From Devosia algicola (lineage in GTDB: Bacteria; Pseudomonadota; Alphaproteobacteria; Rhizobiales; Devosiaceae): a stretch of DNA of 64,000 nucleotides. Every line of letters begins with the position of its first letter. The stretch's first letter is position 1. The notes below the pieces were generated by a model, which ran no database searches, had not been told where the DNA came from, and saw only the letters and a list, made by a program, of their open reading frames with translations. Where the stretch lies: positions 2,804,501-2,868,500 of the forward strand of contig NZ_CP118246.1 in assembly GCF_028816455.1 (NCBI RefSeq), read 5' to 3'. This document shows positions 27,951-38,588 of the stretch, one piece after another. The position numbers and the translations under genes were made by a program.

Positions 27951-28267
27951 AGCACGTAAAGGGTAATGCTTGAGCCGCTGGCATCAAGGCCGACAACGTC
28001 GGTGATCTTATAGCCCTGATCCTGCACGGTTTGTGCCAGATAAGGATTGTTGGAAATGCGCTGCTGCAGGGCCTGTGTGTCGGTCTGCGAACGCAGGAAC
28101 GGCACATCACCTGCCGAAGTGGTCAAAACGGTTGCATAGGTCGCATCACTCAGCATGTCGAGACCTTCGACCCCGCCCATGGCGTTGAAGGGGCTGGCAT
28201 AGGCGGCTGATGCACCGGCAAGAAGCGTCGCGGAGACGGCGATAATTTTGAGGATTTTCATGGTCAT
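27947..28267 (-). CDS. Small exported protein, function unknown
   Basis: 106 aa. Signal peptide (KILKIIAVSATLLAGASAAYA), mature protein of about 82 aa: SPFNAMGGVEGLDMLSDATY, then QQRISNNPYLAQTVQDQGYK and SSITLYVL. No domain recognised. AAAGGAAC precedes the ATG at 28267; a second ATG two codons on is also possible. Monocistronic, with its own terminator. Confidence 0.7.
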   Translation of the reverse strand: MTMKILKIIAVSATLLAGASAAYASPFNAMGGVEGLDMLSDATYATVLTTSAGDVPFLRSQTDTQALQQRISNNPYLAQTVQDQGYKITDVVGLDASGSSITLYVL

Positions 28268-28502
28268 GTTCCTTTGGGTTTGATGGGTTGCGAGTTTTCT
28301 AAAGCTCGGTTGAAACAACGGCACCTTGGCAAAAAGAGTTTCACCCCCTGTTTGGCGACCATGACCATCCCGGTGCCGTGCCGGGCGTCTGGATGTGGCG
28401 ATCCGCCCGAAAATCCCAGGGAACAAGTCGATGACAATGCAATTTGTCGGTCCTTAACCCTTGTCCCGTATTTATACGCAAAAGACTGAATAGAGTTGAG
28501 TA
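28268..28502. other. Divergent promoter region
   Basis: Gap of 235 bp between the exported-protein gene and the chemoreceptor. It contains a GTGCCGTGCC-type GC-rich stretch (CCCGGTGCCGTGCCGGGC) that can fold. No convincing -35/-10 pair seen. Confidence 0.3.
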
Positions 28503-30059
28503 ATGCCGATGAATTTGTCACGCCTGTCAATCTCGGGGCGCATTTATACAGTGTTCGGCGCCCTGACGGTCCTGCCAGCCATAGTGTTGGTGGTGGCGGT
28601 CTTTGGTATCCAGGCAGCGCTGGACAAGGATAGTCAGACCCAGGCGATCAGCATTCATGCCATAGTCATCGGTTTTGGCATTCTGACCTTGTCCATCGCT
28701 ATTGCCATTGCCCTGCTTGCAGCACGCTGGCTGTCCCGAACGATCCGGCAGATGTCCGAAATCATGGAACAGATGGCCGACGGCGATTTGGACGTGACCT
28801 TGACCGGAGCCGAACAGCAACATGAACTGGGCCGCATCGCGCGCGCCATAGCAGTTTTTGGTGCCAATGGGCGAACCCTGATGGAAAGCCAGCGCCTGCG
28901 CATTGAAGAAGCCGAAGAGGCCGCTGTCCGCCAGGCCGTGCGCGACGAGTTGCAGGAAGATATCGAATTTCTCCTTGCTGCCGCTGCCGTTGGTGATTTC
29001 ACCGGCCGGTTGGACCGCGATTATGGCGCCCCAGATCTAAATGGCGTCGCGCGATCCGTTAATGGATTGCTCGACACGGTCTCCAAGGGTCTTGAGGAAA
29101 CCGGCACGGTACTGGCGGGGTTGGCCAATGCCGATCTCGGTGGCCGGGTGCAGGGTGACTATGCCGGCGCCTTTGCCATTCTCAAGGACAATACCAATGC
29201 GTTGGCCGAAATTCTGTCCGATACAATGACCCGCCTTGAGGACTCTGCACACGCCCTCAAGGTTGCCACCGGCGAAATCCTGAGTGGGTCCAACGATCTA
29301 TCCGAGCGCACCAATCTCCAGGCCACCGCGATCGAGGCAACGGCAGCGGCCATTACAGGCCTTGATGGTTCGATCAGCGATAATGCCAATCTTGCCGACG
29401 GGGCGGCCTTGGCCATGCAGGAGTCGCTGGGCGTGGCGCGCGCCGGCGAGGCGGCGATGACGGCGGCGACAGACGCCATGGACCGGATCACCAACTCGGT
29501 GGGCCGCATTGCCACCATCATTGCCATGATCGATGATGTCGCCTTCCAGACCAATTTATTGGCGCTCAATGCCTCGGTGGAGGCGGCGCGGGCGGGCGAG
29601 GCGGGCAATGGCTTCGCCGTCGTCGCCCAGGAAGTGCGGCGACTGGCCCAGTCCGCCGCCGGGGCATCAAAGGAAATCAAGGGCCTGATCGAGCAATCGG
29701 GCGATGAGGTCCGGGGTGGGGCGCGCCTTGTATCCGAGGCCGCCGACAAATTGACGGCGATTGTCGGCGCCACCGGCCAGAACAGCGAGCAGATGCTGGC
29801 AATTTCGGGGGCGTGCCAGCGTCAGGCGGCCTCAGTGGCCGAGATTGCCCAGTCCATGGCGCAAATGGATATCATGACCCAGAACAATGCCGCATTGGTC
29901 GAGCAGACCAATGCCGCCATCGGCCAGACGGAGGCGCAGGCCACCCTGCTCGATGCCATTGTCGCTCAATTCGCCGGGCGCCAAAACCGCGATCAGCTAG
30001 AAAACCCATCGGCCCTGTCGCTGGCGAGCCTGAAAATGCGGCCAGCCGACTTGCCTTAA
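28503..30059 (+). CDS. Methyl-accepting chemotaxis protein
   Basis: 518 aa. Two adjacent membrane helices (about 13-34 and 50-70) with only a short loop between, so little periplasmic sensing domain. HAMP follows ([20 protein letters not shown]), then a long linker. The signalling tip reads [20 protein letters not shown] and then [20 protein letters not shown]. No CheR-binding pentapeptide at the C-terminus. It probably senses a cytosolic or membrane signal. No che genes nearby. Start ATG 28503; ATG two codons later is equivalent. Confidence 0.9.
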   Translation: MPMNLSRLSISGRIYTVFGALTVLPAIVLVVAVFGIQAALDKDSQTQAISIHAIVIGFGILTLSIAIAIALLAARWLSRTIRQMSEIMEQMADGDLDVTLTGAEQQHELGRIARAIAVFGANGRTLMESQRLRIEEAEEAAVRQAVRDELQEDIEFLLAAAAVGDFTGRLDRDYGAPDLNGVARSVNGLLDTVSKGLEETGTVLAGLANADLGGRVQGDYAGAFAILKDNTNALAEILSDTMTRLEDSAHALKVATGEILSGSNDLSERTNLQATAIEATAAAITGLDGSISDNANLADGAALAMQESLGVARAGEAAMTAATDAMDRITNSVGRIATIIAMIDDVAFQTNLLALNASVEAARAGEAGNGFAVVAQEVRRLAQSAAGASKEIKGLIEQSGDEVRGGARLVSEAADKLTAIVGATGQNSEQMLAISGACQRQAASVAEIAQSMAQMDIMTQNNAALVEQTNAAIGQTEAQATLLDAIVAQFAGRQNRDQLENPSALSLASLKMRPADLP

Positions 30060-30175
30060 TCGCATATTGGTCCTATAGACCCAACTTCTCCGGATCGCCC
30101 GGCCAAAAGGCATGCCGTGGCGATCTATGAATGCGATAGGCCCAAACCTATCTAATAACACCAAGGACCCGCAAA

Positions 30176-30376
30176 ATGCCCAAGATGAAGACCAAGTCTG
30201 GCGCCAAAAAGCGTTTCAGTTTCACAGCGACTGGCCGCGTCAAAGCCGGTGTCGCAGGCAAGCGTCACCGTTTGATCAACCACAATGCCAAGTACATCCG
30301 CACCAATCGTGGGACCAAGATCCTGCAAAAGGGCGATGAGAATCTGGTCAAATGGTACATGCCCTACAACCGCTAA
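30176..30376 (+). CDS. rpmI: 50S ribosomal protein L35
   Basis: 66 aa, intact, complete L35: [20 protein letters not shown] to VKWYMPYNR. 23 bp before rplT, the universal rpmI-rplT pair. No infC upstream in this window; a chemoreceptor gene lies there instead. Confidence 0.97.
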   Translation: MPKMKTKSGAKKRFSFTATGRVKAGVAGKRHRLINHNAKYIRTNRGTKILQKGDENLVKWYMPYNR

Positions 30377-30399
30377 GAACGCTGAAAGGAAGCTGACAC

Positions 30400-30804
30400 A
30401 TGTCACGCGTTAAAAGAGGCGTTACCAACCACGCCCGCCACAAAAAAGTTTTGAAAGCTGCGGAGGGCTATTATGGCCGCCGCAAGTCAACCATCCGTAT
30501 CGCCAAGCAGGCCGTCGAAAAGGCTGGCCAATATGCTTACCGCGACCGTCGCGTCAAAAAGCGCAACTTCCGCGCCCTGTGGATCCAGCGTATCAACGCC
30601 GCCGTGCGCGATCATGGCCTGACATACGGTCGATTTATCGACGGCCTCAGCAAGGCTGAGATTGCCGTTGACCGCAAGGTGTTGTCCGATCTCGCGATCA
30701 CGCAGCCCGAAGCGTTCGGCGTATTGGTCGAAAAGGCCAAGGCAGCATTGGCATATCTCGAAGGGGTCGAAAAAACGACCCACTCGCGCGTCAACGCCGC
30801 CTGA
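30400..30804 (+). CDS. rplT: 50S ribosomal protein L20
   Basis: 134 aa, slightly longer than the E. coli protein, as usual in Alphaproteobacteria. Reads [20 protein letters not shown] then [20 protein letters not shown]. Assembles early on 23S rRNA. GGAAGC precedes the ATG. Followed by a strong terminator. Confidence 0.97.
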   Translation: MSRVKRGVTNHARHKKVLKAAEGYYGRRKSTIRIAKQAVEKAGQYAYRDRRVKKRNFRALWIQRINAAVRDHGLTYGRFIDGLSKAEIAVDRKVLSDLAITQPEAFGVLVEKAKAALAYLEGVEKTTHSRVNAA

Positions 30805-30831
30805 TCTTCAGCATCGCTGAGGCAAATTTTG

Positions 30832-30876
30832 CGCCTTGTGCCGCCCTTGGGGGCTGGCGCAGGGCGTTTTGTTTTG
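30832..30876 (+). terminator. Terminator after rplT
   Basis: Stem CGCCTTGTGCC / GGCGCAGGGCG (11 bp, two G-U pairs) with an inner GCCC/GGGC pairing, followed by TTTTGTTTTG. Separates the L35-L20 unit from pheST. Confidence 0.8.
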
Positions 30877-30915
30877 TACAAGCAGTCTGCCCACCGCTCT
30901 TAAGAGAAACCAGCC

Positions 30916-32046
30916 ATGTCCCTAGACCAACAAATAAACAGTTTGCGCACCGAACTGACAGAGGCCATTGCCGATAGCAGCGATGAGACCAGCCTTGATG
31001 CAGTGCGCGTGGCGGGTCTGGGAAAAAAGGGCAGTGTATCAGCGCTGCTGGCGGGCCTTGGCAAAATGGACCCCGAAGAGCGCAAGACCGCCGGACCGGC
31101 AATTAACGGGCTCAAGGGAGAAATCGCCGGCCTCATTGAACAACGCCTTGTCGAGATCAGGTCCAGGGCGCTCGAAGCGCGTCTTGCCGCCGAAACCGTC
31201 GATATCACCCTGCCGCTACCGCCGGCGCCGACCGCGCGGGGCCGCATTCATCCGGTCAGCCAGACGCTCGATGAAATCACCGCGATTTTTTCCGACATGG
31301 GTTTTTCCATTGCCGAAGGCCCCGATATCGAAACCGACTATTACAATTTCACCGCGCTCAATTTCCCCGAAGGCCATCCGGCCCGGGAAATGCACGACAC
31401 ATTTTTCATGAAGCCCGGCCCCGACGGGGTCAAGAAAGTGCTGCGCACCCATACCTCGCCGGTGCAGATCCGCGTCATGCAGAAAGCCAATGAAAAACCG
31501 GCAGCCAAATATATGACTCCGCCGATGGACCCGCCCATTCGCGTCGTCATTCCCGGTCGCACCTATCGCAATGACAGCGACCAGACCCACACCCCGATGT
31601 TCCATCAGATCGAGGGGCTGGTGATCGACAAGTCCAGCCATATCGGCCAGCTGCGTTTCGTGCTCGAAGAGTTTCTGAAGGCCTATTTCGAAATTCCCGA
31701 CGTCACCTTGCGCTTCCGCCCCAGTTTTTTCCCCTTCACCGAACCGTCAATGGAAGTTGACGTGCAGTGCGACCGCTCGGGCAACGAGATCAGGATCGGG
31801 CAGGGCAGCGATTGGCTCGAAATTCTCGGCTGCGGCATGGTGCACCCCAATGTCCTCACCATGGTCGGCCTCGATCCCGAAATCTATCAGGGCTTTGCCT
31901 GGGGTATGGGGATCGATCGCATCGCCATGCTCAAATATGGCATGCCGGATCTGCGCGCCTTCTTTGACGCCGACAAGCGCTGGCTCGATCATTACGGCTT
32001 CCGCCCGCTTGACCTGCCAACTCTGTTTGGCGGACTGAGCAGCTGA
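30916..32046 (+). CDS. pheS: Phenylalanyl-tRNA synthetase alpha subunit
   Basis: 376 aa catalytic subunit of the alpha2beta2 enzyme. N-terminal coiled coil, then class II motifs: [20 protein letters not shown], motif 2 [20 protein letters not shown] with [10 protein letters not shown], and motif 3 [17 protein letters not shown] near the C-terminus. The stop overlaps the next start (TGATG). Intact. Confidence 0.96.
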   Translation: MSLDQQINSLRTELTEAIADSSDETSLDAVRVAGLGKKGSVSALLAGLGKMDPEERKTAGPAINGLKGEIAGLIEQRLVEIRSRALEARLAAETVDITLPLPPAPTARGRIHPVSQTLDEITAIFSDMGFSIAEGPDIETDYYNFTALNFPEGHPAREMHDTFFMKPGPDGVKKVLRTHTSPVQIRVMQKANEKPAAKYMTPPMDPPIRVVIPGRTYRNDSDQTHTPMFHQIEGLVIDKSSHIGQLRFVLEEFLKAYFEIPDVTLRFRPSFFPFTEPSMEVDVQCDRSGNEIRIGQGSDWLEILGCGMVHPNVLTMVGLDPEIYQGFAWGMGIDRIAMLKYGMPDLRAFFDADKRWLDHYGFRPLDLPTLFGGLSS

Positions 32047-33086
32047 TGAGCCAGACCCCCTCCATTGATGGCGGCGTAACGTTCAGCTTCGGGGACAGCC
32101 CGGCACTGGCCGATTCGCTGCTCGCACTGGTATTAGCGGGCAAAAAAACCGCGACCTGTGGCGCTCTGCGCGATTTTGGCGCCGACGGCGAGCCGATGCC
32201 GGTCGTGGGACGGCGCGATGTCGTGCTCAACGGGCGCGGGGAAGCTGCGGCCCGCATCGAAACCCACTCGGTCCAGATCAAGCCGTTCGCCGCCATCACC
32301 GCCGCGTTTTCCGATCTTGAAGGGGAAGGCGACTATGCACAATGGCGCGCTGGCCATGAGGCCTATTTCGCCCGCAATGGCGGTTTCACCCCCGATATGG
32401 AGATTGTCTGCGAGACCTTCAAACTGGTGGAAATTTTGCCAGCCGGCAGAGCGCTCTATGCGCAATTGGTCAGTCCGATTTTCATTGTCACCGATATTGA
32501 AAGCAATGGCCCAACGCCCCTGCATCACTCGATGCTGAGTTTCGCCTCGGTGGCGATTGAAGCCGATGGCACGCGCCATGGTGAATTTGAAGCGCAATTA
32601 CAGCCACGCGCCGATCGCGGCACCGACCCGACCACCATGGCTTGGTGGCAAACCCAGCCTGAGGCATGGAAGGTGGCGACCGTAAATGCCGAGGCGCCGG
32701 AAATCGTCATGCCGCGCTTTGCCGATTGGGTCGATAGCCTGCCCGGCCCCAAGGTTTTCGCCGCCGCGCCGATGATGTTTGATGGTCTGTGGATGGACCA
32801 TTATCTGGATGTTTTTGCCGGCACGCGGGTTTTAAGCGGCCCGTTCAAGACACGGCAGATTTTCAGGGGCGGCGGTGTGTGTCTTTACACCATGGCTGGC
32901 ACCCTGCGCGGCGCGCCCTATCTCGATTGGGGCATGAGCAAATTGCCCGCCGAGTTTTACGGCCATATCGCCCACACCCATAACGCCATTGATGATGCGC
33001 GCGGCTTTGCCAATGTGCTGGTCGAACTGTTCAAGATTTCCCGCCAACTGCCCGCGATCTCCGGGTCAGCCAGCGACTTCCGATAA
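32046..33086 (+). CDS. ASCH domain - DEDD exonuclease fusion protein
   Basis: 346 aa. Residues about 12-135 form an ASCH/DUF437-type domain (LLALVLAGKKTATCGALRDF, then VETHSV-like strands and ETFKLVEIL). Residues about 148-335 form a DnaQ-like 3'-5' exonuclease: FIVTDIESNGP (Asp, Glu), MMFDGLWMDHYL (Asp) and HTHNAIDDARGFANVLVELF (His, Asp). Single uninterrupted frame between pheS (1-bp overlap) and pheT (12 bp). Role unknown; RNA or modified-nucleoside processing is a guess. Confidence 0.7.
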   Translation: MSQTPSIDGGVTFSFGDSPALADSLLALVLAGKKTATCGALRDFGADGEPMPVVGRRDVVLNGRGEAAARIETHSVQIKPFAAITAAFSDLEGEGDYAQWRAGHEAYFARNGGFTPDMEIVCETFKLVEILPAGRALYAQLVSPIFIVTDIESNGPTPLHHSMLSFASVAIEADGTRHGEFEAQLQPRADRGTDPTTMAWWQTQPEAWKVATVNAEAPEIVMPRFADWVDSLPGPKVFAAAPMMFDGLWMDHYLDVFAGTRVLSGPFKTRQIFRGGGVCLYTMAGTLRGAPYLDWGMSKLPAEFYGHIAHTHNAIDDARGFANVLVELFKISRQLPAISGSASDFR

Positions 33087-33098
33087 GGTGCCAAAGCA

Positions 33099-35522
33099 AT
33101 GAAATTCACCCTTGATTGGCTCAAAGAGCATCTCGATACCGACGCCAGCGTCGCCGACATTGCCAAAACCCTGACCATGATCGGGCTGGAAGTCGAAGAG
33201 GTGATTCATGAGGGCGATGCGCTCAAGAATTTTGTCACCGCCCATGTCGTGTCGGCCGAAAAACATCCCAACGCCGACAAATTGCGCGTCTGCAAGGTTG
33301 ATGCCGGCACTGGCGAGTTGATCGATGTGGTCTGCGGCGCGCCCAATGCCGTCACCGGTCTGAAAACCGTCTTCGCCGCGCCCGGCACCTATATTCCGGG
33401 CAAGGACATGACCATCGGCAAGGGCAACATTCGCGGCGCGGTCAGCAATGGCATGTTGTGCTCGGGTGCCGAACTGGAGCTGTCGGGCGATCACGACGGC
33501 ATCATTGAATTGCCAGAGGATGCGCCGGTTGGCGTGCCCTACGATCAGTTCGCCAAACTGGATGGCGTCACCTTCGATATTTCCATCACCCCCAATCGCG
33601 GCGACGCCACCGGCGTTTTCGGCATCGCCCGCGATCTGGCCGCCTATGGGCTGGGCGCGCTAAGGCCCACCGACATGTCGCCGGTCCCTTCCGTTGGGCC
33701 GAGCCCGATTGGCGCGCTCGAACAGCGATTTGCCGCCGATGAACCCAAAACCATCCGCAAATTTGCCGGTCGCCTGATCCGCAATGTCAAAAACGGTCCA
33801 TCGCCCGACTGGCTGCAGCAACGCCTGCGCGCCGTTGGCCTCCGCCCCATTAATGCCCTGGCCGATATTACCAATCTGGTCTCACTCGGCTGGGGGCGCC
33901 CCTTGCACGCCTATGATGCCGATAAATTCACCGGCGCGCCGTTCCTGCGCAATGCAAAGCCCGGCGAAACCCTTGAAGGGCTCGATGGCAAAAGCCATCA
34001 ACTCGACGAAACCATGACCGTCATTGCTGACGATAGCGGCGCTCTCTGCCTCGGCGGCATCCTTGGAGGCGTGCCCACCAGTTGCACTGAGGGCACGGTC
34101 AATATCTTCATGGAATGCGCCAGTTGGGACCCTGATCTTATTGCCCGCACCGGACGAACCACCGGCATTGTTTCCGATGCACGCTACCGGCTGGAACGCG
34201 GCGTCGATCCGGCGCTGACTGAACCGGGCCTCGAACTGGCCACCCGGCTGGTCATGCAGATTTGCGGCGGCGAGCCCTGCCAGCCGGTGATTTCGGGCGA
34301 GGATGAGTATGCCAATACAACTATCCAGTTCCCCTTGAGCGAAGTCAAACGCCTGACCGGGCTCGACGTAGAACCCATGGTGATCAAGGCCATTTTGACA
34401 GCTTTGGGCTTCGCCATTGAAGCTACGGGCAACAGCCTCACTGTCAAGGTGCCAAGCTGGCGGCCCGATGTGAGCCTCAAGGCCGATCTGACCGAAGAAA
34501 TCATGCGCATGGTCGGGGTCGATAATGTCCCGGTCGAGCCGCTTGAACGGCTCACCCATGTCGCCCCTCCCATGTTGACGACCATCCAGAATCGCCGCCG
34601 CATCGCCCGCAGGGCCCTGGCGTCGCGCGGGCTGGATGAGGCGGTCACCTGGAGCTTTATCGATCACGAGATGGCCGAAAAGTTCGGCGGTGGTCAGGAC
34701 GAGTTGCAACTGGCCAATGCCATTGCCGCCGACATGACCGACATGCGCCCCTCATTGCTGCCCGGCCTGCTGGCCGCCGCCAAGCGCAACGCCAATCGTG
34801 GCATTGCCGATCTGGGCCTGTTTGAAGTGGGCCAGATATTCCTGTCATCGGCCCCCGAGGGTCAACACACATTTGCCAGCGGTGTGCGTACCGGCACCGC
34901 CGGGCTGACCGGCGCTGGGCGCCATTGGACCGGCAAGGCCGAACCCGTCGGCGTTTTCGACGCAAAGGCCGATATCGGCGCCGCGCTCGATGCCTTGGGC
35001 GTTGATATCGACAAGGTGCAAGTGGTGGCCGACCCGGCACCCTGGAGCCATCCGGGCCGGGGCGGTCGCATTCAACTGGGGCCAAAGCTCATTCTGGGCT
35101 GGTTCGGCGAATTGCATCCCGCCTGGGCCGCCGAGCTTGATATTGACGGGCCGGTCGCTGCCTTTGAAATCGACCTCGACGCGTTGCCCGAACCGCGCAA
35201 AAAACCGACCAAAACCAAGCCGGCGCTTAATCTCTCAGGCCTGATGCCCGTCAGTCGCGACTTTGCCTTTGTGGTCGATCGCGCCGTCACTGCCGCGGTC
35301 ATTCTGCGCGCCGCGAGGGGCGCCGACAAGAATTTGATCAGCGATGTTGGTATCTTTGACGTCTTTGAAGGTGCCCATGTCGGGGAAGGCAAGAAGTCGG
35401 TCGGCATCGAGGTAACGCTTCAGCCGCTGGATAAGACCTTGACCGACGAGGATATCGAAAAAGTCTCCGCCGCCATCATTGGCGCGGTGACCAAATCAAC
35501 CGGCGGTACGCTTCGGGCGTGA
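33099..35522 (+). CDS. pheT: Phenylalanyl-tRNA synthetase beta subunit
   Basis: 807 aa. N-terminal tRNA-binding (EMAP-like) domain: KNFVTAHVVSAEKHPNADKL and RVCKVDAG. Then B3/B4 editing domain, B5 domains, and a C-terminal ferredoxin-like anticodon-binding domain (SRDFAFVVDRAV). Intact and of normal length. Third gene of the pheS operon. Confidence 0.96.
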   Translation: MKFTLDWLKEHLDTDASVADIAKTLTMIGLEVEEVIHEGDALKNFVTAHVVSAEKHPNADKLRVCKVDAGTGELIDVVCGAPNAVTGLKTVFAAPGTYIPGKDMTIGKGNIRGAVSNGMLCSGAELELSGDHDGIIELPEDAPVGVPYDQFAKLDGVTFDISITPNRGDATGVFGIARDLAAYGLGALRPTDMSPVPSVGPSPIGALEQRFAADEPKTIRKFAGRLIRNVKNGPSPDWLQQRLRAVGLRPINALADITNLVSLGWGRPLHAYDADKFTGAPFLRNAKPGETLEGLDGKSHQLDETMTVIADDSGALCLGGILGGVPTSCTEGTVNIFMECASWDPDLIARTGRTTGIVSDARYRLERGVDPALTEPGLELATRLVMQICGGEPCQPVISGEDEYANTTIQFPLSEVKRLTGLDVEPMVIKAILTALGFAIEATGNSLTVKVPSWRPDVSLKADLTEEIMRMVGVDNVPVEPLERLTHVAPPMLTTIQNRRRIARRALASRGLDEAVTWSFIDHEMAEKFGGGQDELQLANAIAADMTDMRPSLLPGLLAAAKRNANRGIADLGLFEVGQIFLSSAPEGQHTFASGVRTGTAGLTGAGRHWTGKAEPVGVFDAKADIGAALDALGVDIDKVQVVADPAPWSHPGRGGRIQLGPKLILGWFGELHPAWAAELDIDGPVAAFEIDLDALPEPRKKPTKTKPALNLSGLMPVSRDFAFVVDRAVTAAVILRAARGADKNLISDVGIFDVFEGAHVGEGKKSVGIEVTLQPLDKTLTDEDIEKVSAAIIGAVTKSTGGTLRA

Positions 35523-35547
35523 CCGATTTGAGAAAGAAGTAAGCGCG

Positions 35548-36366
35548 ATGATCGCACAGGAAAACGGCCTGCCGGTCATCGCTTCTTTCTGGCATGGACC
35601 CTTGAGCTGGCTGGAGCATTTGTGCATCCGCTCCTTCATCGCTCAGGGCCACGTCTTCCACCTCTATAGCTACGCCCCAGTCCCCGACATCCCAACCGGC
35701 GCGGTCTGGCACGATGCAGCAAAGATCGTGCCCGAAGATCGCCTCGTTTTTTACAAGGGCCACGGCACCCCGGCAGTGTTTTCCGACTATTTTCGGCTAA
35801 AGCTGTTGCAGGCCGAAGCGGGCATCTGGTCAGACGCCGATATTTTCTGCGTCCGCCCCTTTGCCGATCTGCCAGACTATCTGATGGGCTTTGAGCGCCC
35901 CGGCTCGATCAATGTAGCGGTGCTCTCAATGCCCGCCAACGCGCCCTTGCTCGATGATCTGATAAAGGTTTTTTCGGCAGAAAACCGACCCCTGTTCGAG
36001 CCGCACCTGCCCCCGATCCGGCGTCTTGAAGTCGCTACCAAGCGGCTGGTCGGCCTGAAAGTGCCACCTGAAAACATGCAATATGGCGCCACCGGCCCTT
36101 TTGCCCTGACCCATTTTGCCCGCCAGCGCGGTCTCTGGGATCAGGTGCAACCGCCGCCGGTATTCTACCCTGTGCCCTATGAGGATGTACCCGCGCTTAT
36201 GCAGCCCGGCAGCCGCATCGAAGTGGCAATAACGCCCGAAACCCTGGGTGTGCATGTCTGGCGCAGCCAGTTCACCAATCGCGGTCGCGCCGGCATGCAA
36301 TTGCCCGCTCCCAACAGCGCCATGGCGCTATTGTGTGCGCGTCACAATATCGATCCGGTGGCCTAG
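35548..36366 (+). CDS. Glycosyltransferase with DXD motif (GT32-like)
   Basis: 272 aa. DXD metal motif in EAGIWSDADIFCVRPF (about residues 92-107), preceded by VFSDYFRLKLLQ, the pattern of GT32/capsular sugar transferases. ATG at 35548 follows AGAAAGAAGTAAGCGCG. Ends with a 4-bp convergent overlap with the next glycosyltransferase. Acceptor unknown, probably a surface polysaccharide given neighbours. Confidence 0.75.
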   Translation: MIAQENGLPVIASFWHGPLSWLEHLCIRSFIAQGHVFHLYSYAPVPDIPTGAVWHDAAKIVPEDRLVFYKGHGTPAVFSDYFRLKLLQAEAGIWSDADIFCVRPFADLPDYLMGFERPGSINVAVLSMPANAPLLDDLIKVFSAENRPLFEPHLPPIRRLEVATKRLVGLKVPPENMQYGATGPFALTHFARQRGLWDQVQPPPVFYPVPYEDVPALMQPGSRIEVAITPETLGVHVWRSQFTNRGRAGMQLPAPNSAMALLCARHNIDPVA

Positions 36367-37269
36367 CGCCTGCCGGTCAGCGCGCCAAATTTCTTGCCCC
36401 AATAGCGCTTCCAGCGATGCCGCATGAAGCGATAAAACAGCTCATTGGTCATCACATGGCGGTAAAATCGCCGATAGGCCACGGTCGATATCAGGTTCCA
36501 GGGCTTTGATGGGCCGGTATAATGCAACACGGCAACGTCCATGCCTTCGTGCGCGCCGCGCGCGTCAATCGTATTCCAGCGCGCGGGCAGTTGTTGCCAT
36601 TTGTTGACAAATATCAGGTTCAAAATGTCCTGATCAAAATAGAGTTTGTCCATGGTGCCGTCGGCCAGAAGTCCATCGATCCGACTGCCAATATCGGCTT
36701 GCCGCCACTTGGCAACATCGATGACAATGACGCCGGAATTGAAATAGGGGTCGGCGATGTCAAAGATCTCGCCATTGTGCGCCAGGTCACGTCCCCCGGT
36801 GATAAAGCCGCCCATCGTGTCGCGAACAGCCCCGATTGCGCAGTCGCCCAGATCGACGTCGTATAGCTGCTCGATGGGCGCTCGCACCAATACATCGCAA
36901 TCGAGATAGACAACCCGCCCGATTGAAGGATCAATAAGCCGGTCCAGCAACAGGCGCGCATAGACGATCTTGCCGAACCGTTTTTTTGCTGGAATGCGGT
37001 CGACCGTTTGATTGAACTGGTCAGATTGATCAAGATCATACCAGACCAGCTTGGCGCCAAATTCGATTGCGATCTTGGCAAGGTCCGCCTTGTGCGCATC
37101 ACTCATGGTGCGATGGCAAAGATGAAACACCAGATCAGTCTTGCGCTTGGTATGCACACAGATCGAGCGCATCACCGCGTATGCTGGTGCCCAGAAATTG
37201 TCATCAAAGGTCAGCGCGATATGCATGGGCTGATCGGTTGAGGCAGATATCGTTTGTGTCAAGGCTCAT
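36363..37269 (-). CDS. Glycosyltransferase family 8 (frame break at the start)
   Basis: About 301 aa. MHIALTFDDNFWAPAYAVMR, DXD motif in VYLDCDVLVRAPIEQLYD (about 100-117), YFNSGVIVIDVAKWR, then LHYTGPSKPW, all classic GT8. The open frame lacks an ATG at the expected place. AGGCTC at 37262-37267, read as AGCTC, places ATG-AGC-TTG (37269) in frame and gives MSLTQTISASTDQP. Otherwise a TTG at 37262 must be used. Role: surface-sugar transfer. Confidence 0.82.
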
Positions 37270-37330
37270 CCCGCCGGATTGGTTCCAACGCGGGCTTCTA
37301 GCATACGGGTCGCGCGGCGCAACTGCGGCC

Positions 37331-38527
37331 TCACGAATGGGCCAAACGGCTAACCATGGCTGTCGCAAAGGCAAAAAACACAGTCAGCAGGATTATGCCG
37401 AACATGGCGTTGGTCAGGCCCATAGAAACAAACCCGACCGACAACAGGGTTGCCGCGAGAATGGCGGGGCGGCGATTGGGACCATCAGGCGCCCGCAATG
37501 CTTCAACCAATGGTGCCAACACGAGCATGGCATAGCCTGCAATCCCCAATATCCCACCGCTGACGGCAAAATCGGCGAGGTCCGAATGCAGGTGCTCATA
37601 GGCCGGAAATACCTCCCCGGCAGGGACATAGTTTGCCGTGATCGGCACCAGATCGAGCAGTCCATGCCCAAATATCGGTGCCGCCATAAAGGCGTTCCAG
37701 GCGCTTTGATACATGACCAGACGCTCGCCCGTAGACGCGTCGTCAGTTGTCCCGTTGATCAGCGGCTGCCAGATGTCGGCAATGACCTGCAACGGTCCCG
37801 TCGGACTGTTGATACCGATCGCCAGGACTGCCACCAACAAGGCGACTGCCCCCAACGCGACCAGCAGTGTCAGTCGGCGTGAGAGCCCGCCCCAAAACAC
37901 CAGAAACCCAATGCTTGTCGCGATCATCACCAAAAACGCCGCCTGCGGCCCACGCGACCCAGAAAGCCAGATGGTAACAAGGCTTAGCAACGGCCCGAAA
38001 AGAAAGAGCACCCGCCACCAGCGCTGCGTCAGCACAAATCCCACAAGCGCCAGAAAACCAACGCCCAGCGCCAGGTCGGCAAAATGGATTGGGTTGGCGA
38101 CCGAAAATCCTGAGCGAACCTCGCCCAGCACCAATCGATCATTCAGAGCCACAACACATGCCCCCGCAACCCCGATCAGGGCGAGGCTCGCCATGATCAG
38201 ATTGTCGTTTTCGTTCGTCTCTATGTCCAGTAAAGCCAGCAATGGGGCAATCAGAAACAATGGAATAAAAAAGTAGATCGCCACCGCTCCGACCGCAGAC
38301 CCGGATCCGATGGCATATGTTGCCGCCAGCAACAGTCCCGCCGCCAGTGGCATCCACACCGCCGGTCGTGCCAATAGCGCACCATGCCGACGGCGCAGCA
38401 CCCCAAAGCCTGCAACTGCCGCCACAATGGTCAGGGTGGTGCTGGCTTCAGGGGCGACACAGCCCAGAACAAGGCCCGCAACCAGGGCTACGGTCCGCAG
38501 CGCCGACGGCAATGGAAAGGCTGGCAA
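37331..38527 (-). CDS. O-antigen ligase/polymerase-like membrane protein
   Basis: 398 aa with about 10-12 hydrophobic segments. The periplasmic loop includes LVMYQSAWNAFMAAPIFGHG and then HLHSDLADFAVSGGILGIAG, the His-Asp pattern of the WaaL/Wzy (O-antigen ligase) family. Linked with two glycosyltransferases, so likely part of polysaccharide assembly. Intact. Confidence 0.75.
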   Translation of the reverse strand: MPAFPLPSALRTVALVAGLVLGCVAPEASTTLTIVAAVAGFGVLRRRHGALLARPAVWMPLAAGLLLAATYAIGSGSAVGAVAIYFFIPLFLIAPLLALLDIETNENDNLIMASLALIGVAGACVVALNDRLVLGEVRSGFSVANPIHFADLALGVGFLALVGFVLTQRWWRVLFLFGPLLSLVTIWLSGSRGPQAAFLVMIATSIGFLVFWGGLSRRLTLLVALGAVALLVAVLAIGINSPTGPLQVIADIWQPLINGTTDDASTGERLVMYQSAWNAFMAAPIFGHGLLDLVPITANYVPAGEVFPAYEHLHSDLADFAVSGGILGIAGYAMLVLAPLVEALRAPDGPNRRPAILAATLLSVGFVSMGLTNAMFGIILLTVFFAFATAMVSRLAHS

Positions 38528-38588
38528 TTATTGTCCCTCAAGAGTCGCCGGGAAAATGCACGACCTGCTGCGTCAGGTCAATTGCCCC

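Noticed and set aside
30060..30175. Search for infC upstream of rpmI
   Set aside because: The preceding gene is a chemoreceptor and no IF3 reading frame exists there, so nothing is annotated.
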